64,000 nt of DNA from MED-G105 sp039814575 (lineage in GTDB: Bacteria > Pseudomonadota > Alphaproteobacteria > Caulobacterales > Parvularculaceae). The translations under genes were made by a program, and so were the position numbers. Under the pieces are notes generated by a model that had not been told where the DNA came from, did no database searches, and was given only the letters and a program-made list of their open reading frames with translations. Shown one piece after another: positions 18,343 to 27,064 of this stretch. The stretch covers positions 1 through 64,000 of the forward strand of contig JBCCAY010000008.1 in NCBI GenBank assembly GCA_039814575.1. Reading direction: 5' to 3'. Within the stretch, counting starts at the first letter, position 1, and the number at the start of each line of letters is the position of its first letter.

Positions 18343-18975
18343 ATGATCCGCTTTCGGGACGCCGTCGATCAGATCGTCGCCGTTTGGGACTTGGTCGCTG
18401 GCGACCGGGACAGCGTTCAGCGGATTGACCGCTCCGTAGACGGTGTTTTGCGGTCGTTTTGGGCGGTCGCCTTCACCCTTCCCCTGGCGCTTTGCCTTTA
18501 TGCATTCGCCTGGCCGGCGCAACAAAATTTGCGCGCCGCGGGCGACAGCGCCACGCCGCTGCCGCCGCTGCCCGACCTCAGCTTCAGCATCTATATGGCG
18601 GTGCAAACCATTTCGCTTTTCGCTGCTTGGGCGGCCAGCCTCGTTCTGTTAGCGGCTTTAAGTCGGTCTTTTCAGCAATCGGACAAAGCCGGCCTCGCCA
18701 TTGTCGCTTACAATTGGTCGCAAATCGTCTTGGTGGGCGTGCAACTGGCTTTCTTCGCGATTATCGCCGCCTTCCCTAATCCAGGTTTTGCATTGGCGCT
18801 GGGCCTTGCTTCTTACGGCGTTATCATCTTCGTCTATTGGGGCTTAGTGCGAAGAACGCTCGACCGCGATATTGGCGTCTCGTTAGCAATCATCGCTATG
18901 CTGACGCTCGTGCAAATCACGGTCACGGCCTTTGTCGGCGCCATTGTCGCCGGCGTTGCCGGTCTCTTCACCTAA
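18343..18975 (+). CDS. Multi-pass membrane protein next to dapE
   Basis: A 210-residue protein with about five hydrophobic helices, near residues 40-60, 85-108, 122-145, 148-170 and 182-208. An N-terminal cytoplasmic segment (VDQIVAVWDLVAGDRDSVQR) precedes them. The pattern resembles the YIP1-like small membrane proteins often found beside dapE in alphaproteobacteria; function unknown. It starts eight bases after dapE and is likely co-transcribed. Its last 93 bases overlap the 3' end of the convergent truA gene, so its C-terminal helix and the truA tail share DNA. Confidence 0.7.
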   Translation: MIRFRDAVDQIVAVWDLVAGDRDSVQRIDRSVDGVLRSFWAVAFTLPLALCLYAFAWPAQQNLRAAGDSATPLPPLPDLSFSIYMAVQTISLFAAWAASLVLLAALSRSFQQSDKAGLAIVAYNWSQIVLVGVQLAFFAIIAAFPNPGFALALGLASYGVIIFVYWGLVRRTLDRDIGVSLAIIAMLTLVQITVTAFVGAIVAGVAGLFT

Positions 18976-19716
18976 CAGCGGATAGTCCGCGCGCACAAAA
19001 TACAGTCCCTCTGGCGGCGCCGTTTGTCCGCAGGCCGAGCGTTGGCGCGCCGCCAACGCCGCCTCAACATCGCGCGGACGCCACTTACGAGCGCCGACCG
19101 CAAAGAGCGACCCGGCGATCGAGCGCACTTGATTGTGCAAGAAAGACGGCGCCGACACAGACAATCGCACCGCCTCGCCTTCGCGGCGCACGGATATAGC
19201 GCTTAAAGTCTTCACCGGCGAGGCCGCTTGACAGCCAGCGGCGCGAAACGTCGTGAAGTCGTGCTTGCCGACGAGCGCCTGCGCCGCTGCGTGCATCGCC
19301 GCGTGATCAAGCGGCGGCGCGACGCGCCAAGCCCGCTCGGCGTCTAGCGCCAAGGGCGCACGGCGATCGATATAAACATACTCATAATGGCGCGCGACAG
19401 CGGAAAATCGCGCATGAAAGTCAGGCGCGGCGACCACAGCGTCTAAAACCGCGATTGGGTTCGGTTTTAAGTGATAATTGAGCGCATCGCGCACCACATC
19501 GGCGCGAACGTCTTTCGCGAGATCGATATGCGCCGTCATGGCGCGCGCATGAACGCCGGCGTCGGTGCGTCCGGCGGCGACAGCGTTCGTCGTCTCGCCG
19601 CAAAACTTGAAGACCGCGGTCTCAAGCGCTTCTTGTACAGACAATCCATTGGTCTGGCGTTGCCAGCCAACAAACGGCCCACCGTCATATTCCAATGAGA
19701 GACGATATCGCGGCAT
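18883..19716 (-). CDS. truA: tRNA pseudouridine(38-40) synthase TruA
   Basis: A 277-residue TruA that isomerises uridines 38-40 of the tRNA anticodon arm. The catalytic aspartate lies in AAGRTDAGVHA. YRLSLEYDGGPFVGWQRQ opens the fold, and SFLHNQVRSIAGSLFAVG is the second conserved core. The ATG at 19716 fits (MPRYRL). After the usual end (LYFVRADYPLL) the frame runs on for about 28 polar residues, antisense to the neighbouring membrane-protein gene. It starts four bases after the fmt stop, so def-fmt-truA reads as an operon. Confidence 0.93.
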   Translation of the reverse strand: MPRYRLSLEYDGGPFVGWQRQTNGLSVQEALETAVFKFCGETTNAVAAGRTDAGVHARAMTAHIDLAKDVRADVVRDALNYHLKPNPIAVLDAVVAAPDFHARFSAVARHYEYVYIDRRAPLALDAERAWRVAPPLDHAAMHAAAQALVGKHDFTTFRAAGCQAASPVKTLSAISVRREGEAVRLSVSAPSFLHNQVRSIAGSLFAVGARKWRPRDVEAALAARQRSACGQTAPPEGLYFVRADYPLLGEETGNAGDNGADKGRDRDLHERQHSDDC

Positions 19717-19720
19717 AACG

Positions 19721-20674
19721 CTAGCTGAGCACATCCCCAGGCGCGAGGGGAAACCCGCGCAGGAACTCCGCCGCTGATTGCGCGCCCTTGCCGGCGCGCT
19801 GCACGCGAGGCAGGTCAATCGCCCCGCCGCCGCAAGCAATGATAAGGCGGTCGCCGGCTTCCAACACCGTTCCGGGCCCAACACCGACAGCAGCACCAAC
19901 ACTAGCGTGTTCGACTGTTTTGGAGAAAAGCGCTTTCACGCGGGTCGCCGCGCCATCCCGCATCGCTTCGAACCACGCGCCGGGGAATGACGACAGCCCT
20001 CTAATTTTACGATCGAGAACGTCAGCGGGCGCAGACCAATCAAGGCGTGCTTCAGCGGACGAGATTTTCTCCGCATAAGTTATGCCGTCCGCAGACTGAG
20101 GCGTCGCTTCCACGCCGCCACGGCTTAGGGCTGCGAGAAACCGCGGTAAGAGCGAGGCGCCGATCTCGGCGAGACGGTCATGCAAGGTTTGCGCGGTATC
20201 GATGTCGTGGATCGGCGTTGTCTCCGATAAGAGAATTGGCCCCGTATCGAGCCCTGCCTCCATCTGCATGACTTGCACGCCGGTGACGGCGTCGCCCGCC
20301 ATAATCGCGCGCTGGATCGGCGCCGCCCCGCGCCACCGAGGCAAAAGCGAAGCATGCAGATTAAAGCAACCAAGCCCCGGCGCATCCAAAATTCGTTGCG
20401 GCAGAATGAGCCCATAGGCGACGACAATAGCCGCGTCGACATTCAACGCTTCAAAGTCGGCCGCCTCGTCGTCAGACTTGAAACCGCTTGGCGTGCGAAT
20501 AGGCAAGCCATGGGTTTCAGCAAGCTCATGGACAGGCGTTTTGCGAAGTTTCTTGCCACGCCCCGCCGCTTGCGGCGCGCGCGTGTAAACCGCGGCGAGG
20601 TCGGCCCCATTGGCGATCAATGCGCCAAGCGCCGTCGCCGCAAACGCCGGCGTCCCCATAAAAGCGAGGCGCAT
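19721..20674 (-). CDS. fmt: Methionyl-tRNA formyltransferase
   Basis: A 317-residue Fmt that formylates initiator Met-tRNA with 10-formyl-tetrahydrofolate. N-terminal formyltransferase domain: MRLAFMGTPAFAATAL, and the catalytic region FNLHASLLPRWRGAAPIQRA, containing the N-H-D set with D in AGLDTGPIL. A C-terminal tRNA-binding barrel follows. It lies 75 bases after def and just before truA, so formylation and deformylation genes are linked as in most bacteria. Length is normal. Confidence 0.95.
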   Translation of the reverse strand: MRLAFMGTPAFAATALGALIANGADLAAVYTRAPQAAGRGKKLRKTPVHELAETHGLPIRTPSGFKSDDEAADFEALNVDAAIVVAYGLILPQRILDAPGLGCFNLHASLLPRWRGAAPIQRAIMAGDAVTGVQVMQMEAGLDTGPILLSETTPIHDIDTAQTLHDRLAEIGASLLPRFLAALSRGGVEATPQSADGITYAEKISSAEARLDWSAPADVLDRKIRGLSSFPGAWFEAMRDGAATRVKALFSKTVEHASVGAAVGVGPGTVLEAGDRLIIACGGGAIDLPRVQRAGKGAQSAAEFLRGFPLAPGDVLS

Positions 20675-20749
20675 GGATGAAGCTCCTTTTCATACGAGGA
20701 TGCAACAACGTCGTAGACGGATCAGGCAAACCTGCAACAACGAAACGAA

Positions 20750-21268
20750 CTACTCCGCCGCGGCGAAGCGTTGTTCTTTTTTCAGCTTTTTCAGAATGCG
20801 CTCGCGCTTCAGCCGGGAGATATGATCAACAAACAAAACGCCGTTTAAATGGTCCATCTCGTGCTGGATGCAAACAGCGAAGAGCCCCTCGGCCTCTACT
20901 TCTTGCGGCACGCCATTATAGCCGAGGTATCGCACGCGGCATGAAACGGGACGTTCCACTTCTTCATAGTGCTCCGGCACCGAGAGACAGCCCTCTTGAT
21001 AGAGCGCTTTATCCTCCGACGGCGCTAGAATTTCCGGATTGACGAAATAGCGCGGCGCGGGCTCCTCTTCTTCGCCGGCGAGATCCATCACGATGACACG
21101 CTTCGGCACGCCGATCTGAATCGCCGCCAGGCCGATGCCGTTGGCGTCGTACATCGTCTCCAACATGTCGTCCATGAGCGCCCGTAAAGCGTCGTCGACG
21201 CCGTCCACCGGTTCAGAGACGAGGCGCAGCGTCTTGTTCGGCGCTGTAAGAATTTCGCGAATAGCCAT
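20750..21268 (-). CDS. def: Peptide deformylase
   Basis: A 172-residue peptide deformylase that removes N-formyl groups from nascent proteins at a metal site. All three motifs are intact: GIGLAAIQIG, EGCLSVP (metal cysteine) and QHEMDHLNG (two metal histidines and the catalytic glutamate). The ATG at 21268 gives the standard MAIREILTAPNKTLR start; upstream codons of the longer frame are not expected. It is first in def-fmt-truA and diverges from an RmuC-like gene. Confidence 0.96.
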   Translation of the reverse strand: MAIREILTAPNKTLRLVSEPVDGVDDALRALMDDMLETMYDANGIGLAAIQIGVPKRVIVMDLAGEEEEPAPRYFVNPEILAPSEDKALYQEGCLSVPEHYEEVERPVSCRVRYLGYNGVPQEVEAEGLFAVCIQHEMDHLNGVLFVDHISRLKRERILKKLKKEQRFAAAE

Positions 21269-21479
21269 GGCTGGGGACGTAAGCCGGCGCCCGTACCGCG
21301 TCAAGAACGCCGATCGACCGCACGCGAGGGTTGAAAGCACGCTGTATTCGCCAATCGAAGCGCGCGTTAACCATCTTTCGCCCTCGCCTTTTGCTGTCGA
21401 ACTCGTAATATAAGGCCTTGGAATTCCAGTCGATTACCGGCGCTCCAGCAAAACAAAGCGGCGGAAATTGGGGGTCAGT

Positions 21480-23813
21480 ATGCAAAGCGAGGACGTCGCG
21501 TCCGACGCTGACGCGCGCAATGACGGGTCCACTCTTGAAGGACCCACCATTGGCGAATCCATCGATGACACGCTTAACGGCGCCGAAAACGCGGCCGAGG
21601 GAAGCGCCGTGCAAGAAAGCGCGATTGCAACAGAAATCGGCGCGCCGGCCGGCCTTGACGGCCCGCTGATAACGGGCCCAACGCCGATCATTGTCGGCGG
21701 CGTCGTTACGTTCTTCGGCTCGCTGGCGCTTATCTTCTATTTGATGATGCGCGGCCGTGCCCGCCGTAATCGCCGCGAGAACGCTGATCGTCAGTTCTTT
21801 GAACCCGCCGGCGACGACGCCGAAATCAACTTTGACAGTGAACCGACGCCGTTGAAACCTGACCGCATCACTGGTGAAAGAGAGACCCGGACCGACCCAA
21901 GAGAGGCTGATATCGCCGTTATCCGCGACGACGACGCCCCTTCCGGCGCGGAACGCAACGCACCAAATGACAAACAACAATTCTCGCGCCTTTTCGCCAA
22001 AGCGGACGAAACGCCTGCGTCAGACGCCGCGGCGACGCAAGATGAAGATGATAACACACGCCGCTTAGAAGACACCGCTCGCCGACAACGCAAGGCCGAC
22101 GCTTTCAGCAAAGAGCGCGCCCGCCTTGAACGCGATCGGATCGAAGCCGAACAGCGCGCCGCCGATAATGCGGCTCGGGAACGCGCGAGTTGGGAGGCCG
22201 AGCAAGCCGCTGCGCGCCGCGAACAGCATGAACAAGAGCGACGACTGGCAGAGCGCGCCGCTGCGATGGACGCCCAAACGCGCTCCATCGAACAGGCGAG
22301 CACCGATATCGAACGCGCCAGTCTGCACGCCGAAGAAAAAATCTCAACACGGATTGATGGCGCTGTTGACCGCCTCACCCAACTCATTGATCAACGCATG
22401 CCGACGGCCGACGCCATCGCGACGTCTTTAAGCACGCTCGGCCTTGCGCAAACGGTCCATGGCGGCGGCGCCGATCGCGACGACATTTTTCAATTGTTAC
22501 ATGGCGTTGAGGACGCCCTCGCAGTGCAAAGCGAAGGCCTGAAAGCCGAAACGCGCAATATGGTGAGCGAGCTCGCCGGGCGACTACAAAAACAAATTAG
22601 CGATATCGAACACGCCCTCGCCAGCCCGCAAGCCAATGCCTTGTTTGGCCAAGCGGACGACGAAGCACGCGCCGAACAACAGAAAACGGCGCGCCAGGTG
22701 GACGGGTTTTCGCAACGCCTCGCAGCCCATGAAAACCGCATCGCGACGATGCTTGAAACCTTCTCGACGCGCCTCGCCGCCCTTGAGGGCGGCGCCGCGA
22801 CCGCAAGCGACGTCAGCGCCCTCAATCACGAAATCCGTGCGTTACGCGAAGCCCTCGCCGGCGGCGCGCCAGCCATGAACGCGCCGCGCGTTCAACTCGC
22901 CGACCTCATGCGCGAAGCCTTGCCGGCGTCGAGTTACGATCTCAATGTGACGCTCTCGAACAATCGCCGCGCCGACTGTCTCGTTCGTCTGCCGGCGCCA
23001 TTGCAGCCGATCGCCATCGACGCGCGCTTTCCCCTTGAAGCCTTCCACGGACTTAGGCGTGACGACGCCGCGGCGAGCGAGTTTAAACGCCTCGCCTTAC
23101 GGCACGTCGTCACCGTCGCCGAGCACTTAATCCACCCACGTGAAACTGGCGACGCAGCGCTAATGCTGATCGCCTCCGAAACACTTTATACGGATTTCCT
23201 CGCACGCTTCCCCGACATTATGCAGGATGCTGCGCGGGCGAACGTTTGGATTGTCTCCCCGACAAGCCTTGCGGCGACGTTAAACACGCTGCGCGCCCTG
23301 GCGTTGCAACCGACCCCTGAACCGCCAGCGACGGGGCGCACGCGCGCCGATGCGCCGATAAAGCCGGGAGCGGCAAGCACTCCCTCGTCGCGCGACAATG
23401 AAACCGAAACGCGCGCGCCTGCGTCGGAACAAGCTGAAGCTCCCTCCGACGCATTCGCCGCCTCAGCGCATTTATCAAACGGCGTTTCGACGCGCCCACC
23501 ATTACAAACCACACGCGGCCTCGCATTTGAATCCGACCAACGCTTCCAGACCGGCGAACGTACGACAGGCCTAGACGCAACGCGCGATCCTCGACCCGCG
23601 CACTCGCTCTCCTATAGCCAAGACCATCAAAGCGATAACGACTTTATCGGCGGCTCGCCGAGTTCCGCTGATATGTTTAGCAACCGAACGAACAATGATA
23701 ACGCGCCGGACCGCGCCCATCATGGCGACCTTATGCGCGACGATGATCAGGACACCGACCAACCGAGCGAGCCAAAGCCGGGAGAGCGGCGCCCTAGCGA
23801 TTTTCTTCGATAA
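21480..23813 (+). CDS. RmuC-family protein with altered nuclease motif
   Basis: A 777-residue protein. One membrane helix (about 69-90) follows an acidic N-terminus, then a coiled coil (about 185-460) and an RmuC-type domain (about 470-620: ASSYDLNVTLSNNRRADC, IDARFPLEAFHGL, LMLIASETLYTDFLARFPDI, WIVSPTSLAATLNTLRAL). A disordered tail of about 160 residues ends it. In RmuC proteins the PD...D-x-K motif is nuclease-like; here it reads A498-D499...D514-A-R516, so both the proline and the lysine are changed. The position beside def matches the alphaproteobacterial rmuC locus. ATG at 21480 follows GGGGGT. Likely a non-catalytic, membrane-tethered RmuC paralogue. Confidence 0.65.
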   Translation: MQSEDVASDADARNDGSTLEGPTIGESIDDTLNGAENAAEGSAVQESAIATEIGAPAGLDGPLITGPTPIIVGGVVTFFGSLALIFYLMMRGRARRNRRENADRQFFEPAGDDAEINFDSEPTPLKPDRITGERETRTDPREADIAVIRDDDAPSGAERNAPNDKQQFSRLFAKADETPASDAAATQDEDDNTRRLEDTARRQRKADAFSKERARLERDRIEAEQRAADNAARERASWEAEQAAARREQHEQERRLAERAAAMDAQTRSIEQASTDIERASLHAEEKISTRIDGAVDRLTQLIDQRMPTADAIATSLSTLGLAQTVHGGGADRDDIFQLLHGVEDALAVQSEGLKAETRNMVSELAGRLQKQISDIEHALASPQANALFGQADDEARAEQQKTARQVDGFSQRLAAHENRIATMLETFSTRLAALEGGAATASDVSALNHEIRALREALAGGAPAMNAPRVQLADLMREALPASSYDLNVTLSNNRRADCLVRLPAPLQPIAIDARFPLEAFHGLRRDDAAASEFKRLALRHVVTVAEHLIHPRETGDAALMLIASETLYTDFLARFPDIMQDAARANVWIVSPTSLAATLNTLRALALQPTPEPPATGRTRADAPIKPGAASTPSSRDNETETRAPASEQAEAPSDAFAASAHLSNGVSTRPPLQTTRGLAFESDQRFQTGERTTGLDATRDPRPAHSLSYSQDHQSDNDFIGGSPSSADMFSNRTNNDNAPDRAHHGDLMRDDDQDTDQPSEPKPGERRPSDFLR

Positions 23814-23818
23814 GCATG

Positions 23819-25270
23819 TTAGCGAGCGGCCTTTGAAATTTCCGTGAGGGTTGGTTCGTGAACGGCCTGCTCCTCGTCTTCCGTCGGTGCAGCCACCGAC
23901 GTTTCAATCAGAGCCGCATCAGGCAGCGGACCGTCGATCCCCGGTAGTTCATACTCAGCGAACCGGCGTGCCCGGACCATCACACGACGGTCAAACCCAG
24001 CCATCGCGGAATTATACTTGCGCACGCTGCGATCAAGCGCGCGCCCCATATCGACGAAATGCCCGCCCATGGTTTTAAGGCTATCATATAAGCCCTTAGC
24101 CTCCGCCGCGACGACGGCGGCGTGCTCAACGGCTTTTTCTTGGCGCCAATGGAACGACGCCGCCTTCAGCATCGCCACCAAGGTCATCGGCGTTGCAATC
24201 AAGACTTTCCGATCGAACGCATCTTGGAAAAGCGCCGGGCGGGCGTCGAGGGCGGCGGCGAAATAGTTCTCTCCGGGCACAAACATAATGATGATGTCGA
24301 GAGAGTCTTTTAGCGCCGCAGCGTAATCCCGCCCACTTAAGGTTTTCACATGGGCCCAAAGGTCGTCGCCATGGCGCGCGAGGTGGGCGGCCTTCGCCGC
24401 CGGGTCATCGCAGGCGGCCGCGTCAAGGTAAGCGCCGATCGACACTTTTGCGTCGACGGCCATTTTCCGCCCGCCGGGCAGATTGACGATCATGTCAGGC
24501 GTTTGCCGTCGACGGTCTGCGGCGACAGCACTTTCTCCGAGAGCGGATTGTTCTATGAAGTCCACATGGGCGCGCATGCCGGCCGCCTCGACGACATTGC
24601 GCAATTGCTCTTCGCCCCAGCGCCCGGCGGTGCGCGCGCCCGATTGCAAAGCGGTGCGCAGTTTTTGGGCTTCCTCGCGCACGGCGTCCGCGGATGAGGC
24701 CAGTACGCCCATACGACCCAACAAGTCAGCGCGCGCGGCCGCCTGTTCGGTGCGCATGTCGCCAAGGCTTTTTTCATAGCGCTGCAGGGTCTCACCCATC
24801 GGTCGGATCAACTCGTCGACGGCGCGACGGCGCTGCTCGAGGTCCGCCGAGGCGCTTTCCGAAGCGCGCGCGAACGTCTCTTTCGCCCGCGCCAGAAATG
24901 ACGCGTGAGAAGTCTCAAGAAGTTTTGCAGAGAGCGCCTGGAAATCCGTCTCCATACGCGCTTTCAACTCCGTAAGGGCCCGCTCGCGCTCCTCCAGCCG
25001 AACCGCGTCTTCCGCCGATCGAACTTTCAACGCAGCGTATTCGGCGTTCAAAGCGGCGAGTTCCTCGCGCAGCGTCATCGCATCAGCGACGGCGCGCTCC
25101 TCGCTTTCTACGGCGGCATTGAGCTGCATACGACATTTTTGGAGTTCGGCGCCACGACGCCGAGCGAGAGCGGTCGACTGTCGATGCCGCCAAAACAAAC
25201 CAATCGCCGCCGCTGTCGCCACGGGTGCTGCGACGCTCAGTCCAACGGTAAAGGCGGGATCAAGAGCCAT
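23819..25270 (-). CDS. rmuC: DNA recombination protein RmuC
   Basis: A 483-residue RmuC. N-terminal membrane anchor (about 8-26), coiled coil (about 40-210), then the nuclease-like core: GRWGEEQL (218-220), TPDMIVNLP (P258-D259) and VDAKVS (D273, K275), with IIIMFVPGENYF and IATPMTLVAMLKAA downstream. RmuC restrains rearrangements at inverted repeats in E. coli; the biochemical activity is poorly defined. All motif residues are present, unlike in the convergent paralogue whose stop is five bases away. It is co-directional with the gtrA/GT2 pair upstream. Confidence 0.9.
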   Translation of the reverse strand: MALDPAFTVGLSVAAPVATAAAIGLFWRHRQSTALARRRGAELQKCRMQLNAAVESEERAVADAMTLREELAALNAEYAALKVRSAEDAVRLEERERALTELKARMETDFQALSAKLLETSHASFLARAKETFARASESASADLEQRRRAVDELIRPMGETLQRYEKSLGDMRTEQAAARADLLGRMGVLASSADAVREEAQKLRTALQSGARTAGRWGEEQLRNVVEAAGMRAHVDFIEQSALGESAVAADRRRQTPDMIVNLPGGRKMAVDAKVSIGAYLDAAACDDPAAKAAHLARHGDDLWAHVKTLSGRDYAAALKDSLDIIIMFVPGENYFAAALDARPALFQDAFDRKVLIATPMTLVAMLKAASFHWRQEKAVEHAAVVAAEAKGLYDSLKTMGGHFVDMGRALDRSVRKYNSAMAGFDRRVMVRARRFAEYELPGIDGPLPDAALIETSVAAPTEDEEQAVHEPTLTEISKAAR

Positions 25271-25357
25271 GCCCTAACGGTAGAGGTCCGCGCGGTGATT
25301 CGGTAGACGGTGCCTAGAGCACCGCAGTGCGATTTTGTTCCATATGCGGAAAGGCCT

Positions 25358-25810
25358 TTATAAATTAGGCGCTTTCGTCGTAATTGGCCCGTCAGCAAAG
25401 ACGAACCGCGCCGTGAAAAAATAGTTGAGCGCAAAGGCGACAATGATCGCGACGCCCTTCGCGCCCCAGGCGCCGAGGGACGGCGCGAAAGCGATTAAAA
25501 CCAGCGTTGACGCCGCGAGCCCCACGAGATGGGCGCTTAGGAACTTTCCATAGCCTAACGGCGATAAACGCGGCGGCGCGCCGGCCTGACGAAACGTCAG
25601 GCGGCCATTAGCGACATAGCTGAAAATATTCGCGACCAGAAACCCTAGAGCGTTCGCGGCAATAAGCGGCGCGCCAAAACTTGAGAAAACCACAAAGCCC
25701 GCGCCGTCAATCAACGCCGCCACAAAACCCACACCGCCGAAACGGCTAATGCGAACGGCATGCTTCGCCGCAAGGGTCGGTTCGGCGCTAAGCCGAGGTT
25801 GAACGGTCAT
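25358..25810 (-). CDS. GtrA-family membrane protein
   Basis: A 150-residue four-helix GtrA-like protein (FGGVGFVAALIDGAGFVVF, ANALGFLVANIFSYVANGRLTF, LVGLAASTLVLIAF, VAIIVAFALNYFFTARFVF). GtrA proteins are thought to help flip undecaprenyl-phosphate-linked sugars across the inner membrane. Its start overlaps the stop of the GT2 gene by four bases (ATGA), the standard gtrB-gtrA-like pairing. The conserved N-x-x-F/Y-T-x-R-x-V-F ending is present. Confidence 0.88.
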   Translation of the reverse strand: MTVQPRLSAEPTLAAKHAVRISRFGGVGFVAALIDGAGFVVFSSFGAPLIAANALGFLVANIFSYVANGRLTFRQAGAPPRLSPLGYGKFLSAHLVGLAASTLVLIAFAPSLGAWGAKGVAIIVAFALNYFFTARFVFADGPITTKAPNL

Positions 25811-26955
25811 TGCGTCGCCGCCGAGCGCTGATCGCCATCGCTATCCGGCGCAAGGCGTGCGCCTGCATCACCCTCGCCAAAGCCACCCGTTGATCGCTCC
25901 ATCTCCGGCGCTTCAAGGCTCGACTCCGATAGAGCGTTTACGAAGTAAAGCGGGCGATCCTTGGTTTCGTTGAAGACGCGCCCCAGATACTCGCCGATGA
26001 CGCCGAGCACCATGAGTTGCACGCCGCCCAAGAAAAGCGTCACGACAATGAGCGTCGGGAAGCCCGGCACCGGATCGCTAAACAGAAGGGTCTTCGTAAG
26101 ATAGAAGAGGCCCGCCATGAACGCCGCGCAGGCAACGGCGAATCCGAAGTAGGTTGAGAGCTTGAGCGGCGCCAAGGTCGACGAGGTGACGCCTTCAATC
26201 GACAGGTTCCATAGCTTCCAATAGTTCCATTTGGTCTCGCCCGCATGGCGCGGCGCGCGATCATAAAGAACTTCTTTGGACGGAAAGCCCACCCAGGCGA
26301 ACACGCCCTTCATAAAACGATGACGCTCGCGCAATTGGCACACGGCGTTCACCGCCTTGCGGCTCATCAAGCGAAAGTCGCCGACATTCTCCGGCAAGGG
26401 CGCAGGCCCCACATTGCGCATTAAGCGATAGAAAAGACCGGCGGTCACTTTCTTGGCCCACCCCTCGCCTTCACGCACGCGCCGGCGGGCATAGACGACG
26501 TCATAGCCTTCGCGCCAACCGGCGATGAGGTCGGCGATGACCTCCGGCGGGTCCTGAAGATCGGCGTCAATCACCACCACCGCATCGCCCTTGCAATGAT
26601 CAAGGCCGGCGGTCGTCGCGATCTCTTTCCCGAAATTGCGACTGAGATCGACAATCGTCGTGTTGGGGTGACGCAGGCGCAACGCCTCCATAGCGTCGAT
26701 GGTCGCGTCCTCGCTGCCGTCATTGACGAAGACGACTTCGAAGGGCTGCTCGATTGTCCGCATGGCGCGGCGCACGGCGCGGTGAAACTCAATAAGGCCG
26801 GCGGCTTCGTTATAGGCCGGGCAAATGATCGACAATAAATCAGGGCGCGTACGACGCCGTGGGCTTGGCGGACGCGGCCTGCCTTCTTTACGGCTCGCCT
26901 CTTTGCGTGTCGGGACGTCTTGGTTAACGATTTCTTGCTCGGTCAACGCGTTCAT
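25807..26955 (-). CDS. GT2 glycosyltransferase, GtrB/DPM1-like
   Basis: A 382-residue family 2 glycosyltransferase that would load a sugar onto polyprenyl phosphate. The GT-A core shows LSIICPAYNEAAGL, VFVNDGSEDAT, DLSRNFGKE and the metal motif IDADLQDPPE (DAD). Two C-terminal membrane helices follow (YFGFAVACAAFMAGLFYL; LIVVTLFLGGVQLMVLGVIG), then GEYLGRVFNETKDRPLYFV and an acidic tail. The N-terminal 38 residues are basic and proline-rich. Co-translated with GtrA, so the pair likely feeds a lipid-linked sugar to an envelope transferase such as the divergent GT87 protein. Confidence 0.9.
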   Translation of the reverse strand: MNALTEQEIVNQDVPTRKEASRKEGRPRPPSPRRRTRPDLLSIICPAYNEAAGLIEFHRAVRRAMRTIEQPFEVVFVNDGSEDATIDAMEALRLRHPNTTIVDLSRNFGKEIATTAGLDHCKGDAVVVIDADLQDPPEVIADLIAGWREGYDVVYARRRVREGEGWAKKVTAGLFYRLMRNVGPAPLPENVGDFRLMSRKAVNAVCQLRERHRFMKGVFAWVGFPSKEVLYDRAPRHAGETKWNYWKLWNLSIEGVTSSTLAPLKLSTYFGFAVACAAFMAGLFYLTKTLLFSDPVPGFPTLIVVTLFLGGVQLMVLGVIGEYLGRVFNETKDRPLYFVNALSESSLEAPEMERSTGGFGEGDAGARLAPDSDGDQRSAATQ

Positions 26956-27064
26956 GCTCCGGGCGCGCGGAAGGGCGGAACAAGGGGGCGATAAGGTCTT
27001 CCGGACGCCAACGGGCGAACACTAATCCTTCCTTTATTTCCGAGCGGTAAACCTCAACGCCGCT

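Noticed and set aside
21366..21373. TTAACCAT upstream of the RmuC-like gene as a CtrA site
   Set aside because: Only a half-site; no second TTAA at the required spacing.
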